A DNA stretch of 64,000 nucleotides from Mycolicibacterium arenosum (GCF_024320865.1 NZ_JANDBD010000003.1:587551-651550); one strand, 5' to 3'. Counted from the stretch's first letter, positions 52,250 to 60,751 are shown. The notes: a model not told the origin generated them from the sequence alone. Program-made: numbers and translations.

Positions 52250-52672
52250 TTGAGACTGCTCGCCGCGGCGCTGACCGCGGTAGGCCTGCTGGCCTCGGGC
52301 GCGTGCACGTCGGCGAGTTCACCCCCGGCGTCAACGCCACAGAGCCAGACGGCCAGCGCCGCCCGACTCGTGGACCCCGCCGGGTTCGCCGCAGCGATCG
52401 CCGAGCCCGGTCGGGTGACGGTGAACGTCCATGTGCCCTTCGAGGGCGACATCGCCGGCACGGATCTGTCGATCCCCTTCGACCAGATCACCAGTCAGGC
52501 CGGTCGCCTTCCGGCCGACCGCGATACCGGGTTGGCAATCTACTGCCGCTCTGGGCCGATGTGTACCGCCGCGGCTCAAACACTCCGGGACCTCGGCTAC
52601 ACCGAGGTCGTCGAACTGCGTGGGGGCATGCGCGCGTGGAAAGCCGATGGCCGGCCGCTGCTTACGGGGTAG
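52250..52672 (+). CDS. rhodanese-like lipoprotein
   Basis: A 140-residue protein with a lipoprotein signal (LLASGACTS) and a rhodanese domain. The active-site loop is IYCRSGPMCTAAA (Cys in CRSGPM), and it ends ELRGGMRAWKADGRPL. Periplasmic or exported rhodaneses handle sulfane sulfur and may bind metal through the extra Met/Cys. The only in-frame start is TTG 52250, which lacks a clear ribosome binding site. It is driven by the RicR-type promoter and its 3' end overlaps a truncated MFS gene by 11 bases. Confidence 0.78.
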   Translation: MRLLAAALTAVGLLASGACTSASSPPASTPQSQTASAARLVDPAGFAAAIAEPGRVTVNVHVPFEGDIAGTDLSIPFDQITSQAGRLPADRDTGLAIYCRSGPMCTAAAQTLRDLGYTEVVELRGGMRAWKADGRPLLTG

Positions 52673-53255
52673 CGATAGCGGCGTTGACGGGCACCTGCGG
52701 TGTCAGCCGTCCGGAGCGGTCGAGTCGATACAGGGCGGCGGCTGCTAGTACGCCGATGCAGCTCAACACGATCCACGTCAGCTCGGGTGCACCAGCGTCG
52801 GCGGCCTTCTGCATGAGTGGTGCCGTGGCGACGTTGCCGACGAGGATGCCGACTCCGACGATCGTGTTGTAGAACCCGTAGTGCGTACCGACGAGCCGGC
52901 CACCGGCCAGCGAAACGACCGTGTCCATCTCGAACGGAAACACCGCGGCCGACCCGATCGCCAGCATCGCGGCGCCCACCAGAAGCGCGATCACCGCTGC
53001 GATCCGGCCCGCACGGTCGTCGTCCGGCAGCGCGGCCATGGGTGTGAATGACACCGCGAGGATCAGCATGCCGATCACCAGCGAGCGTCCCGGGCACCAC
53101 CGCTTGGCGAACCATCGCGTGATCTTGAGCTGGCCGGCGACACCAACCAGCCCGGAGATGACGAATACTCCTGCGACGACCGCAGATTCGGCCTGCGGCA
53201 CCAGGAGCTGCGCGTATCCCGCTGTGTGCGCTCGACGACACGTGTTGGCGAGCAA
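52662..53255 (-). pseudogene. MFS transporter, C-terminal half only
   Basis: About 197 residues with six hydrophobic helices (GVFVISGLVGVAGQLKITRWF, LVIGMLILAVSFTPMAA and following). This corresponds to the second half of a 12-TM major facilitator; FVISGLVGVAGQ and GGRLVGTHYGFYNTIVG are typical of TM7-12. No N-terminal half is found upstream, where the sequence changes to the DUF4396 gene. Probably a truncated gene left by rearrangement. Confidence 0.7.
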
Positions 53256-53276
53256 CGAAACCCGCGCTCCCCGCCG

Positions 53277-53918
53277 TCATCTTCCAACGTGTTCTACTGA
53301 CATTTCGGTGCTGCTCACCTGATCAGCAACCGAAACCACCAAGCCGCCGACCATGAATGCGGTGATGGCGGCGACGAGCGCACCGGTGCTGAAGGCGGGG
53401 ATGAAACGCCGCACCCCCGTGGGGGCGGTACCGCCGTGATGATACTCGTGCATCAGTGCATGACCTCTGCCTTTGCCCAGCAGATAGCGGTTAACCGGAT
53501 ATGCCGCGACGAAGGCTGCGCTGAGAGCGATCATCATGCCTATCCAGAACACCGGATTCACCAGACCCGCGTTCATGGCCCCTGGAATGACGGCCATCAC
53601 CGCGTTGTCGACGATCTCCATCGTCAGGATCGACAGGGTGTCGGCAGCGAGCACCACGCTCAGCGCTGTGCCGAGCGCCACGCCGGCGCGTAACAGCGGC
53701 AGTGTCGACAGGGTGTAGCCGAACACGAAGGCCAGCCCCACGGCCAAGGCGATCGTGGCGATGTTGCTCAGGCCCAGGGCGGTGCCGATGATGAGTCCGG
53801 CGATCTCGCCGATGGCGCAGCCTGTCAGGCAGTGCAGCGTTGCGCTGAGAGCCATGGTGTCGACTTGTCCGCGCCGTTCGTGGTGAGCGTGGTTGTGAAT
53901 GTGTGCCTGCGAGGTCAT
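53277..53918 (-). CDS. DUF4396 membrane protein
   Basis: A 213-residue membrane protein. A His-rich N-terminus (HIHNHAHHERRG) is followed by about five membrane segments with SATLHCLTGCAIGEIAGLIIG, MALSATLHC and MHEYHHGG, fitting DUF4396. The paired His/Cys suggest metal or heme contact. The start is ATG 53918 (GGAG upstream). It follows the 101-residue secreted protein on the same strand with 56 bases between, so both probably depend on the tandem RicR-type boxes at 54308-54348. Confidence 0.78.
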   Translation of the reverse strand: MTSQAHIHNHAHHERRGQVDTMALSATLHCLTGCAIGEIAGLIIGTALGLSNIATIALAVGLAFVFGYTLSTLPLLRAGVALGTALSVVLAADTLSILTMEIVDNAVMAVIPGAMNAGLVNPVFWIGMMIALSAAFVAAYPVNRYLLGKGRGHALMHEYHHGGTAPTGVRRFIPAFSTGALVAAITAFMVGGLVVSVADQVSSTEMSVEHVGR

Positions 53919-53974
53919 CTCGTGCTCCTGAGTGGTTGCGCGATGAGGGCGGTCTTCGTCATCCGTCATGTGCG

Positions 53975-54280
53975 TCAGCACCGCGCATCGACGTAGACAG
54001 TCGTGTACGTCCTAACGAACTGGCTGTCGTCACCCGCGTTTTCGAGCTCGGTGATCTCCCGGCCCGGCCGTACCGCCGTCACCTCGCATTTGTCGAGCGG
54101 TGCCGTGCCGGTTCTGTTGAGAATCACCCGGTAACCGTTGTTTTGCAGCGAATCGACGACGCGCTGTGCGGAACCAGGGCCCGATGGCGCAGCATCAGCC
54201 GATGGTGCAGGGCCCAACGCCAGTACGCCGAGTGCAGCGATCATCAGGGCCGCTGCGCGTGCGTTCATCATGAGTGTCAT
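53975..54280 (-). CDS. small secreted protein
   Basis: A 101-residue exported protein. A signal peptide (residues 1-36, ending ADAAP) is followed by ~65 residues with two Cys (KCEVTAVRPG and the final DARC), likely disulfide-linked. The pattern SAQRVVDSLQNNGYRVILNR resembles other small mycobacterial secreted proteins without an assigned role. The start is ATG 54280 with AGGA upstream; 54271 and 54268 are alternatives. Two RicR-type boxes lie just upstream, so it is probably copper-responsive. Confidence 0.75.
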   Translation of the reverse strand: MTLMMNARAAALMIAALGVLALGPAPSADAAPSGPGSAQRVVDSLQNNGYRVILNRTGTAPLDKCEVTAVRPGREITELENAGDDSQFVRTYTTVYVDARC

Positions 54281-54307
54281 CTCCAAGTCCTAGCTTCCTT
54301 ATCCACA

Positions 54308-54322
54308 TACCCCCTGGGGGTA
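54308..54322. promoter_or_regulatory. RicR-type box, proximal
   Basis: TACCCCCTGGGGGTA, embedded in a 23-bp perfect odd palindrome spanning 54304-54326. On the minus strand its end merges with TATGTG, a -10-like element before the small secreted protein gene. Confidence 0.78.
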
Positions 54323-54333
54323 TGTGCACAAGG

Positions 54334-54348
54334 TACCCCTAGGGGGTA
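54334..54348. promoter_or_regulatory. RicR-type box, distal
   Basis: TACCCCTAGGGGGTA, 26 bases centre to centre from the proximal box. It lies between the DUF305 copy 3 stop (54380) and the small secreted protein promoter. Confidence 0.72.
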
Positions 54349-54379
54349 CCCATCGCAAGAGCGGCGCACCGCTAACCGG

Positions 54380-54958
54380 CTACTTGTCCAGCATCTTCTG
54401 CATCGTCTCGATCTCCGCCTGCTGAGAGGACACGATGTTCCGCGCCATCACGATCGCGCCCCGGTGGTGCGCAATCATCTGAGTCAGAAAGAGCCGGCCC
54501 GCCTCGGCGCCCTGCGCGTCCTGATGCGCAGTCATGTCGGCTTGCGACATCATGCTGTGGCCACCGCCGACCATCGGCATGTCTCCCATGCCCGCGCCGG
54601 GCATGTCGTGTCCCGGCATGCCGGCGCCACCCGGTGCGGGCGTCGCGGACGCTCCCCAGTCCTGAAGCCACCGTTGCATCAGCTCGATCTCCGGACCCTG
54701 GGCGTTCTTGATCTCGCCGGCGAGAGGGACGAGAATCATGTCGCTCATCTCGATCGCCTGCTGATGATGCGGAATCATCTTCTGCCCGAACGACACATCG
54801 GCGTCGTTGTGGGCGGCGGCACTCGACGGGGCCGACGCCGTCGTCGACGCGCTACTCGCGGACGGTTGAACCTTCGCTCCAGTATTCGAACACGCACCGA
54901 CGAACAGGGTCGACGCGGCCAACGCCGCGAGCCCCACACCACATCGCTTGTGCTGCAA
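54380..54958 (-). CDS. DUF305 lipoprotein (copy 3)
   Basis: About 192 residues, nearly identical to copy 2 but shorter. Relative to copy 2 it lacks 9 residues after SDMIL, 5 residues of the MPGH repeat and 16 residues after HHRGAIVMA, all in frame. The lipoprotein signal (TLFVGACS), KMIPHHQQAIEMSDM and HHRGAIVMARNIV are kept. TTG 54958 is chosen as in copy 2 (AGGGG upstream); ATG 54982 is in frame. The upstream ~80 bases are shared with copy 2, including the CopR-type repeat. Confidence 0.83.
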   Translation of the reverse strand: MQHKRCGVGLAALAASTLFVGACSNTGAKVQPSASSASTTASAPSSAAAHNDADVSFGQKMIPHHQQAIEMSDMILVPLAGEIKNAQGPEIELMQRWLQDWGASATPAPGGAGMPGHDMPGAGMGDMPMVGGGHSMMSQADMTAHQDAQGAEAGRLFLTQMIAHHRGAIVMARNIVSSQQAEIETMQKMLDK

Positions 54959-55053
54959 CGCACATCCCCTCTCGTACTCCATCGATCGATCAGCGGGCGC
55001 CATCGCCGCCTCCGACCAGCATCACCAACCCGTGTGAGGCGAGTTTCGCGTTC

Positions 55054-55072
55054 CGATGAAGATTCGAGGAAG
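55054..55072. promoter_or_regulatory. CopR-type direct repeat upstream of DUF305 copy 3
   Basis: CGATGAAG-ATT-CGAGGAAG, the same 11-base-period direct repeat as at 51289-51307 with one changed base in the second unit. It lies between the divergent DUF305 copy 3 and DUF4174 genes and could serve both. Confidence 0.55.
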
Positions 55073-55098
55073 CGGCCGAGTCGGTAGAGTCTGAAACC

Positions 55099-55569
55099 AT
55101 GGTGGCGAAACGAGGTGCCCGGCGATTGGCGCTCATGCTGGTCGTTCTGGTGGCGAGCACCGCCCTCGGGCCGCCCGCCGCCGCTGCTGACGAGCTCGGT
55201 GACTACCGTTGGGAACGTCGTCCACTCCTCGTGTTCGCGCCTACGGGCAGCGACCCGCGACTCGTCGACACGCTGGGCCGAGTCGAGGCGAGTCGATGCG
55301 ACTTCCTCGATCGCGACATGGTTCTCGGCGTGGTGGTGACCGAGGGCAACAGCACAGTCGACGGTCGAGTGGTGAACGACCATGAGGCACAACGGCTTAG
55401 GACGCAGTACGGGATCGGTGACGACGCCTTCAGCGTGCTGTTGATCGGGAAGGACGGCGGCGAGAAACTGCGCGTCAACGACGTACCGGATCTTGAAGCC
55501 GTCTACGCCGTGATCGACGGTATGCCGATGCGCAGCCGTGAGATGAGCGAGGGACCGGGTCCGTGTTGA
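55099..55569 (+). CDS. DUF4174 secreted protein
   Basis: A 156-residue protein with a cleavable signal (residues 1-30, ending AAAADE) and the DUF4174 domain: WERRPLLVFAPTGSDPRL, DRDMVLGVVV and FSVLLIGKDGGEKLR. The fold resembles thioredoxins but no CxxC is present. Divergent from DUF305 copy 3. The 3' end overlaps the next gene by 7 bases, indicating co-translation. Confidence 0.82.
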   Translation: MVAKRGARRLALMLVVLVASTALGPPAAAADELGDYRWERRPLLVFAPTGSDPRLVDTLGRVEASRCDFLDRDMVLGVVVTEGNSTVDGRVVNDHEAQRLRTQYGIGDDAFSVLLIGKDGGEKLRVNDVPDLEAVYAVIDGMPMRSREMSEGPGPC

Positions 55570-56156
55570 TCTCAGTGCGTGGGCTGGTCGTCGTGTTCGC
55601 CTGGTTGGCACTTCTGGTCGTGTCATGCGGGACCGCCGGCGCCGACGAGCCCGACGTCGTCCTCGTCGACCTCGACGATGCCGCCACGGTTGCCACCTGG
55701 ACAACGGTCAACGACCCCGTCATGGGCGGAAGGTCGACCTCGACGGTCACGTACGGCGACGGTGGCCTGGTGTTCTCCGGCACCATCTCGCTCGAGAACA
55801 ACGGCGGGTTCGCCTCGGCCCGCGGTCCGCAGAACCCCGATATCGGGCGTAGGGCGACGGGCGCGACGTCGCTGCACGTGCGCGCTCTCGGCGACGGTAG
55901 GACCTACCTGCTGAAGGTGGGCTCCGCGGGACAGCCGTGGTCCTACATCCAGCGGTTCCCCACCGAGGCCGGCGTGCAGCGTAGCTACGAACTGCCCGTG
56001 GCGGACTTCGAGCCGGTCGGCATGCGCCTCGACCCCGCACCCGATGCCCCGCAGACTCTCGACCCTGCCAGCATCGACCAGGTGTCGGTCTACATTCTCG
56101 ACAAGCAGCAAGGCCCCTTCGCGATCACCGTCAGCGGGATCGACGCCACCGTCTGA
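55563..56156 (+). CDS. CIA30 (NDUFAF1-like) domain exported protein
   Basis: A 197-residue exported protein (signal residues 1-27, VVSCGTAGA) with a CIA30-type beta-sandwich: ATWTTVNDPVMGGRSTSTV near residue 45, NNGGFASARG and the final ILDKQQGPFAITV. The mitochondrial relative assembles complex I; bacterial exported versions have no assigned role. It overlaps the DUF4174 gene, so both likely work together. Confidence 0.82.
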   Translation: MLISVRGLVVVFAWLALLVVSCGTAGADEPDVVLVDLDDAATVATWTTVNDPVMGGRSTSTVTYGDGGLVFSGTISLENNGGFASARGPQNPDIGRRATGATSLHVRALGDGRTYLLKVGSAGQPWSYIQRFPTEAGVQRSYELPVADFEPVGMRLDPAPDAPQTLDPASIDQVSVYILDKQQGPFAITVSGIDATV

Positions 56157-56172
56157 CGACACCGGCGTCCCG

Positions 56173-57174
56173 TCAGCCGGCCGCCGTCTCCCGCACACCG
56201 AGCGGTGTGCGACCAGTCCACCGATTGAATGCGCGGTGGAAGGAGTTGGGGTCGTCGTAGCCGAGGAGGAAGGCGATCTCAGTGAGCGACAACGCGGATT
56301 GGGTCAGGTAGTGACGGGCCAGTCCTTCGCGCACCTCGGCCAGGAGTTCCTGGAAGGTGACTCCTTCGCCGCCGAGGCGCCGCTGCAACGTGCGCGTGCT
56401 GATGCCGAGGTGACTGGCCACGCCGAGCGTTGAGCCCGTGCCAGCGGGCAGCAGTTCGACCAGAGTCGCGCGGACCTTTGCGCCCAGCGTGGCGTCCCCG
56501 GCGAGGTCGTCGAGGCGGCGCCGCAGCTCGGGTTCGAAGAAGTCCCACATCCCGGCGTTCGCGGTCAGGAACGGCCGGGTCGCGTCGAGTCGGGAGAAAC
56601 GGATGAGCGTCGTATCGCCGCGCTCCACCCTGGCGCACAGCCAGTCCTCGACTGCGGCCACGTTCCTCGGCATCTGCGGCAGCACGACACGCTGCGGAAC
56701 GACCCTGGTGCGTGTCCCGATCCGGGCCAGGGCGACCCAGAAGGCGGCTTCGACAACGGGTAGGACAGCTGGCGGGGGATGCCCTGCCGGCCAGGTGATT
56801 TCGAGGTTCACTCCGTCGGCGTCGGGTGTCACGTACAGGCGCAGTGGACCCAGCAGCCGCTTGTGGACGGCGATTCGCTCGGACGCAACGTGCAGGTTGG
56901 CGCTGCACATCGCCGCGAAGATCGGGGGGTCGAAGACCTCGGGGCTGAGCTTGTCGGCGATGGCGACCGCAAGGTCTCGATCCCCGACGAGCTGGTCCAA
57001 CGTCTCGAACACGGCGTAGTACTGCCGAGCAGGCAGCACCGCCTCCTCGCCGTTGAGCAGGTCGCCTGGCAGACCTGCTGCGTCGAGGAGGTCGGCCGGC
57101 CGGACGCCGAGGTCCGCGAGCAGCACCCGCACGAACGGGAGCGAAAGCCGATACGGCGCAACCAGAGTGCTCAT
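56173..57174 (-). CDS. AraC-family regulator (OruR-like)
   Basis: A 333-residue regulator. The N-terminal arabinose-binding-like domain (PF12625 type; residues ~15-195) is followed by the C-terminal double HTH (residues ~230-330) with ISTRTLQRRLGGEGVTFQEL and EIAFLLGYDDPNSFHRAFNRW. Start ATG 57174 overlaps the stop of the upstream SDR by 4 bases, so it probably regulates that SDR operon. Confidence 0.88.
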   Translation of the reverse strand: MSTLVAPYRLSLPFVRVLLADLGVRPADLLDAAGLPGDLLNGEEAVLPARQYYAVFETLDQLVGDRDLAVAIADKLSPEVFDPPIFAAMCSANLHVASERIAVHKRLLGPLRLYVTPDADGVNLEITWPAGHPPPAVLPVVEAAFWVALARIGTRTRVVPQRVVLPQMPRNVAAVEDWLCARVERGDTTLIRFSRLDATRPFLTANAGMWDFFEPELRRRLDDLAGDATLGAKVRATLVELLPAGTGSTLGVASHLGISTRTLQRRLGGEGVTFQELLAEVREGLARHYLTQSALSLTEIAFLLGYDDPNSFHRAFNRWTGRTPLGVRETAAG

Positions 57175-58106
57175 GTCCCGACGGCGGCGCTGACGTCAAC
57201 GCGCAGTCCGGTCTCCTTCTCGGCGACCTGCCACAGCGCGGCGATGGCGCCGTCGCTGCCCGGCCGGACGAGCGGCTTGCGGACGGGCGGGCCGTTGGTC
57301 ACGAACAGCGGGCCGTAGAAGCCTCCGCCGGGGGCCTTCGGATCGACGGCCGCCCTCAGTTGGCTCAGTGCGCCCCGGTCGGTCGACATACCCGCCACCT
57401 TCACCCACTTCTCCGAGAACGCGCCCAGGAGTCCAGCGCTCCCGTGGGTCTGAGTGGTGGTCTGCAGATCGGAGTTCGTCAGCCCCGGCTGGGCGGAGAG
57501 CGCCTTGGCGTCCACGCCGGCCGCGTCGAACTGCGCTTGCAGACCTACCGCGAGGTGGCGCATGGCCAGTTTGGTCTGACCGTACATCCGCCACTCGTCG
57601 AAGTTCTGGCGCATGTGCGGGTCGGCGGGATCGATGGCGCGGCCGGCGTGCTGAGCGGTGCTCGAGAGGGTCACCACCCTCGCAGCAGGGGTCGCGACGA
57701 CGATCGGCAGCAGATGTGAGATCAGCGCCCAGTGGCCGAGCACGTTGATGCCCATCTGGGTGTCGAAACCGTCCTCGGTGGTCCCCTGCGGCAAAGCCAT
57801 CACACCGGCGTTGCACATGAGGATGTCGATGCGGTCGTGCGTGGCCGCGATCGCCGTGGCGGCGGCGGCGACCGAGGCGAGCGACCCGAGGTCGAGTTCC
57901 ACGATTTCCAGCGATGCGTCCGGGTGGGCGGCGAGGATCTCCGCACGCGCGTCGGCGGCCTTGGCCTGGTTGCGGGCCGCCATCACCACGTGGGCGCCGT
58001 GTCCGGCGAGAGCCTTGGCCGACGCGAGTCCGAGCCCGCCGTTGGCTCCGGTGACCACGGCGACCTTGCCGCGTAGATCGGGGATGTTCTTGATTGACCA
58101 GCTCAT
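57171..58106 (-). CDS. SDR oxidoreductase (retinol dehydrogenase-like)
   Basis: A 311-residue SDR of the retinol/protochlorophyllide-reductase-like group. It has VAVVTGANGGLGLASAKALA, LMCNAGVMALP, VTLSSTAQHAG and YGQTKLAMRHLA (Tyr/Lys). The C-terminal extension after residue 240 is usual for the group. The substrate is unknown. It is coupled to the AraC gene downstream. Start ATG 58106. Confidence 0.88.
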   Translation of the reverse strand: MSWSIKNIPDLRGKVAVVTGANGGLGLASAKALAGHGAHVVMAARNQAKAADARAEILAAHPDASLEIVELDLGSLASVAAAATAIAATHDRIDILMCNAGVMALPQGTTEDGFDTQMGINVLGHWALISHLLPIVVATPAARVVTLSSTAQHAGRAIDPADPHMRQNFDEWRMYGQTKLAMRHLAVGLQAQFDAAGVDAKALSAQPGLTNSDLQTTTQTHGSAGLLGAFSEKWVKVAGMSTDRGALSQLRAAVDPKAPGGGFYGPLFVTNGPPVRKPLVRPGSDGAIAALWQVAEKETGLRVDVSAAVGT

Positions 58107-58222
58107 GAAAGTTCCTCGGGTAGTCGACCGGGTGGCCGTGGGTTCTTTCGGCCAAACCTATGCCAGCCATGCCGTCAGGGCACTCGCAGATTGCGCCAAT
58201 GCTCTTGCACCCTGCGCCACTG

Positions 58223-58573
58223 TTAGTCCGTGTGCGTCACGATGATGGCGAACACCTTTCGGACCGTCTCGTCGACGTTCCATTCGCCACGCCAGCCGTC
58301 CGGGAACCACCGCACGGCGCCTGGCCGGATCTCCCACGACCCATCCCCGTCGGTGATCCAACCGTGCCCGCTTACGAAGTGCATGAGTTCGCCAACACCG
58401 TCCTTGCTGGATTTCCACGAACCTGGTGTGCACTCCCACACTCCAAGCTTGCTGACGGAGTCCTCGTGAAGCATCAGCCCACGTTCATGCGGGTTCCCGG
58501 TGATCGCGTCGGCTTTGAGGCCCCAATCTTCCAGTTCCACGTCGGCTGCTAACACCGGGTCGATGGTCCTCAT
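58223..58573 (-). CDS. cupin-domain protein
   Basis: A 116-residue cupin (cupin_3/DUF861 type). The two cupin motifs read GVWECTPGSWKSSKDGVGELMHF and VSGHGWITDGDGSWEIRPGA; the ending WRGEWNVDETVRKVF is the typical W-x-V-x-E-x-x-R-K pattern. One of the usual metal His positions is replaced, so metal binding is uncertain. It is separate from its neighbours on both sides. Confidence 0.82.
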   Translation of the reverse strand: MRTIDPVLAADVELEDWGLKADAITGNPHERGLMLHEDSVSKLGVWECTPGSWKSSKDGVGELMHFVSGHGWITDGDGSWEIRPGAVRWFPDGWRGEWNVDETVRKVFAIIVTHTD

Positions 58574-58703
58574 CGCTCATGCTCCAATCGCGGTGCTGGC
58601 TTTTGGCCATTCAATCACCTGATCTGCAGTCACATGCCGAGCTTCTACGCCTGTAGCACGAGTCTGAGATCGCAACTCCTACAGGCTGATACACGTTGCC
58701 GCG

Positions 58704-60146
58704 TCAGCCCACCGACCACAGCGCCAGGCTGAGCACGAAGGCGCTGAGGCCGAGCGTCGTCTCCAGCACAGTCCAGGTCTTCAGCGTCGTCTTGACGTCC
58801 ATCCCGAAGAACCGGCTGACCAACCAGAAGCCCGAGTCGTTGACGTGGGAGAGCACGGTCGCGCCGGCGGCGATCGCGAGCACCAGCGACGTGAGTTGCA
58901 GATTGCTCAGGTCTGCGTCGGCCACCGTGGCGGCGATCAACCCGGCCGTCGTCGTCAACGCGACGGTGGCCGAGCCCTGCGCTACGCGGAGCACGGTGGA
59001 GATCAGGAACGCCTGCAGGATCAGCGAGAACCCCAGGTCCGACAGCGACCCGCTCAGGGCGTCGCCGATACCGCTGAGTCGCAGCACGCCACCGAACATG
59101 CCGCCGGAGCCGGTGATGAGGATGATCGCGCAGACCGGCCCGAGGGCCTTGTCGAGGATCGTGCTGACGTCGGCCATCGACCCCTCGCGCCGGCCCAGCA
59201 CGAGGACGGCGACGATCACCGTGATGAGCAGGGCGACGCTGGTGTTCCCGAGCAGCGTCAGGAACTGCGCCCAGGCGGCATCCTCGCCGATCACGCCCGC
59301 GGTGATGAGCGTGTTGACGACGGTGTTGCAGGAGATCAGGACGAACGGCAGCAGGAGTACTCCCAGGACCGTGGCGAAGGACGGGGCGGTGCGCGGCTTG
59401 GTCGTGACCCGACTCGATCCGCCGCCCGTGGCGTCGGTGTCGTCATCCACATCGTCCGTGTCGCGGCCGTTGTTGAGTTCACCGAACAAGGCGGTGGGGA
59501 CGTCGACGTACACGCGGCGGCCGATCACCTGCGACACCAGGTAGGCGCCGACGTACCACGACAGGAAGGCGACGGGCGCGCCGACGAGCAGGGTCAGACC
59601 GATGCTCGCGCCCAGCGCTTCGGCAGCGGCGACCGGACCCGGATGCGGCGGCACCAACGCGTGCATGGCGGCGAACGCGCCGGCGGCCGGGAGCCCGTAC
59701 AACAGGAGCGAGCCGCCGAAGCGCCGTGCCACGGTCATGATGATCGGCAGGAAGACGACCAGACCGGCGTCGAAGAATATCGGGAAACCGAAGAACAGGG
59801 CGGCGATGCCAAGCGCCAACGGCGCCCGCTTCTCACCGAATCGACCTATGAGGGTGTCGGCGAGCACCTGCGCGCCACCGGTGACCTCCAGGAGTCGACC
59901 GATCATCACCCCGAAGCCGACCAGCAGGGCGACCGAGCCGAGCGTGTTGGAGAAACCGAACGACAGGGCGGCGGGGATGTCGCCCACGGGGATGCCGGCC
60001 GCGAGTGCCGTCAGCACGCTCACCAGAACCAGTGCGACGAAGGCGTGCAGCTTCACCTTCATGATCAGGAACAGCAGGACCGCGACCGCCGCCGCGGCGA
60101 TCAGCAACAGGGTGACCGCCCCGTATGCCGGTTCAATTGCTTCCAT
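58704..60146 (-). CDS. gntP: gluconate:H+ symporter (GntP family)
   Basis: A 480-residue transporter with about twelve to fourteen membrane segments. Family motifs include VALVLVSVLTALAAGIP, GFPIFFDAGLVVFLPI, MHALVPPHPGPVAAAE and SHVNDSGFWLVSRFFGM. A cytoplasmic acidic loop (residues ~225-245, DTDDVDDDTDATGG) is present. It imports gluconate, which the next gene phosphorylates. It follows the gluconokinase gene on the same strand with a 51-base gap. Confidence 0.9.
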   Translation of the reverse strand: MEAIEPAYGAVTLLLIAAAAVAVLLFLIMKVKLHAFVALVLVSVLTALAAGIPVGDIPAALSFGFSNTLGSVALLVGFGVMIGRLLEVTGGAQVLADTLIGRFGEKRAPLALGIAALFFGFPIFFDAGLVVFLPIIMTVARRFGGSLLLYGLPAAGAFAAMHALVPPHPGPVAAAEALGASIGLTLLVGAPVAFLSWYVGAYLVSQVIGRRVYVDVPTALFGELNNGRDTDDVDDDTDATGGGSSRVTTKPRTAPSFATVLGVLLLPFVLISCNTVVNTLITAGVIGEDAAWAQFLTLLGNTSVALLITVIVAVLVLGRREGSMADVSTILDKALGPVCAIILITGSGGMFGGVLRLSGIGDALSGSLSDLGFSLILQAFLISTVLRVAQGSATVALTTTAGLIAATVADADLSNLQLTSLVLAIAAGATVLSHVNDSGFWLVSRFFGMDVKTTLKTWTVLETTLGLSAFVLSLALWSVG

Positions 60147-60197
60147 AGTGCCTCCGAACTGTCATGGTCCGACCGGGGGGCCGACCGCATGGGATAT

Positions 60198-60713
60198 TCA
60201 CGGTTGCTCGCGTCCGGCGGCGTCCGAATCGCCTGGGGCGACGTAGCTTTGGACGATCGCATCGATGTCCTGATCGACGTTGATGACGACACCCCGTTCG
60301 TCGGCCTGCAGCGGCTCGAGGGTGTCGAACTGGGAGGCGAGCAGCGCGGCGGGCATGAAGTGGCCGGGCCGGCTGGCCTGGCGTCGACCGATGACCTCCT
60401 GTGAGCCCGCGAGGTGGAGGAACTCGACGTCCGCACGGTGCAGCCGGAGCTGGTCGCGATACTTGCGCTTGAGGGCCGAGCAACTCATCACGCCGCCGGC
60501 TTGACGCCCCGCGAGCCACTCGCCGATCGTTTCCAGCCATGGATAGCGGTCATCGTCGTTCAGCGGTTCACCGGCCGTCATCTTGGCGATGTTGGCGGCC
60601 GGATGGAAGTCGTCCGCGTCCGCGAACGGAACGCGTAGACGCTGAGCGAGTGCGGCGCCGACAGTCGATTTGCCCGACCCGGAAACTCCCATGACCACGA
60701 TGGGTGACACCAT
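60198..60713 (-). CDS. gntK: gluconokinase
   Basis: A 171-residue gluconokinase of the shikimate-kinase-like type. The P-loop MGVSGSGKSTVGAALA is near the N-terminus, with ADADDFHPAANIAKM, LNDDDRYPWLE and SCSALKRKYRD following, all diagnostic. It converts gluconate to 6-phosphogluconate. The start is ATG 60713 (GGAG 5 bases upstream). It is divergent from the GntR regulator and upstream of gntP. Confidence 0.92.
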   Translation of the reverse strand: MVSPIVVMGVSGSGKSTVGAALAQRLRVPFADADDFHPAANIAKMTAGEPLNDDDRYPWLETIGEWLAGRQAGGVMSCSALKRKYRDQLRLHRADVEFLHLAGSQEVIGRRQASRPGHFMPAALLASQFDTLEPLQADERGVVINVDQDIDAIVQSYVAPGDSDAAGREQP

Positions 60714-60751
60714 CTGCTCCACCTACCCTGTTGTGCTTGACATCACACACC

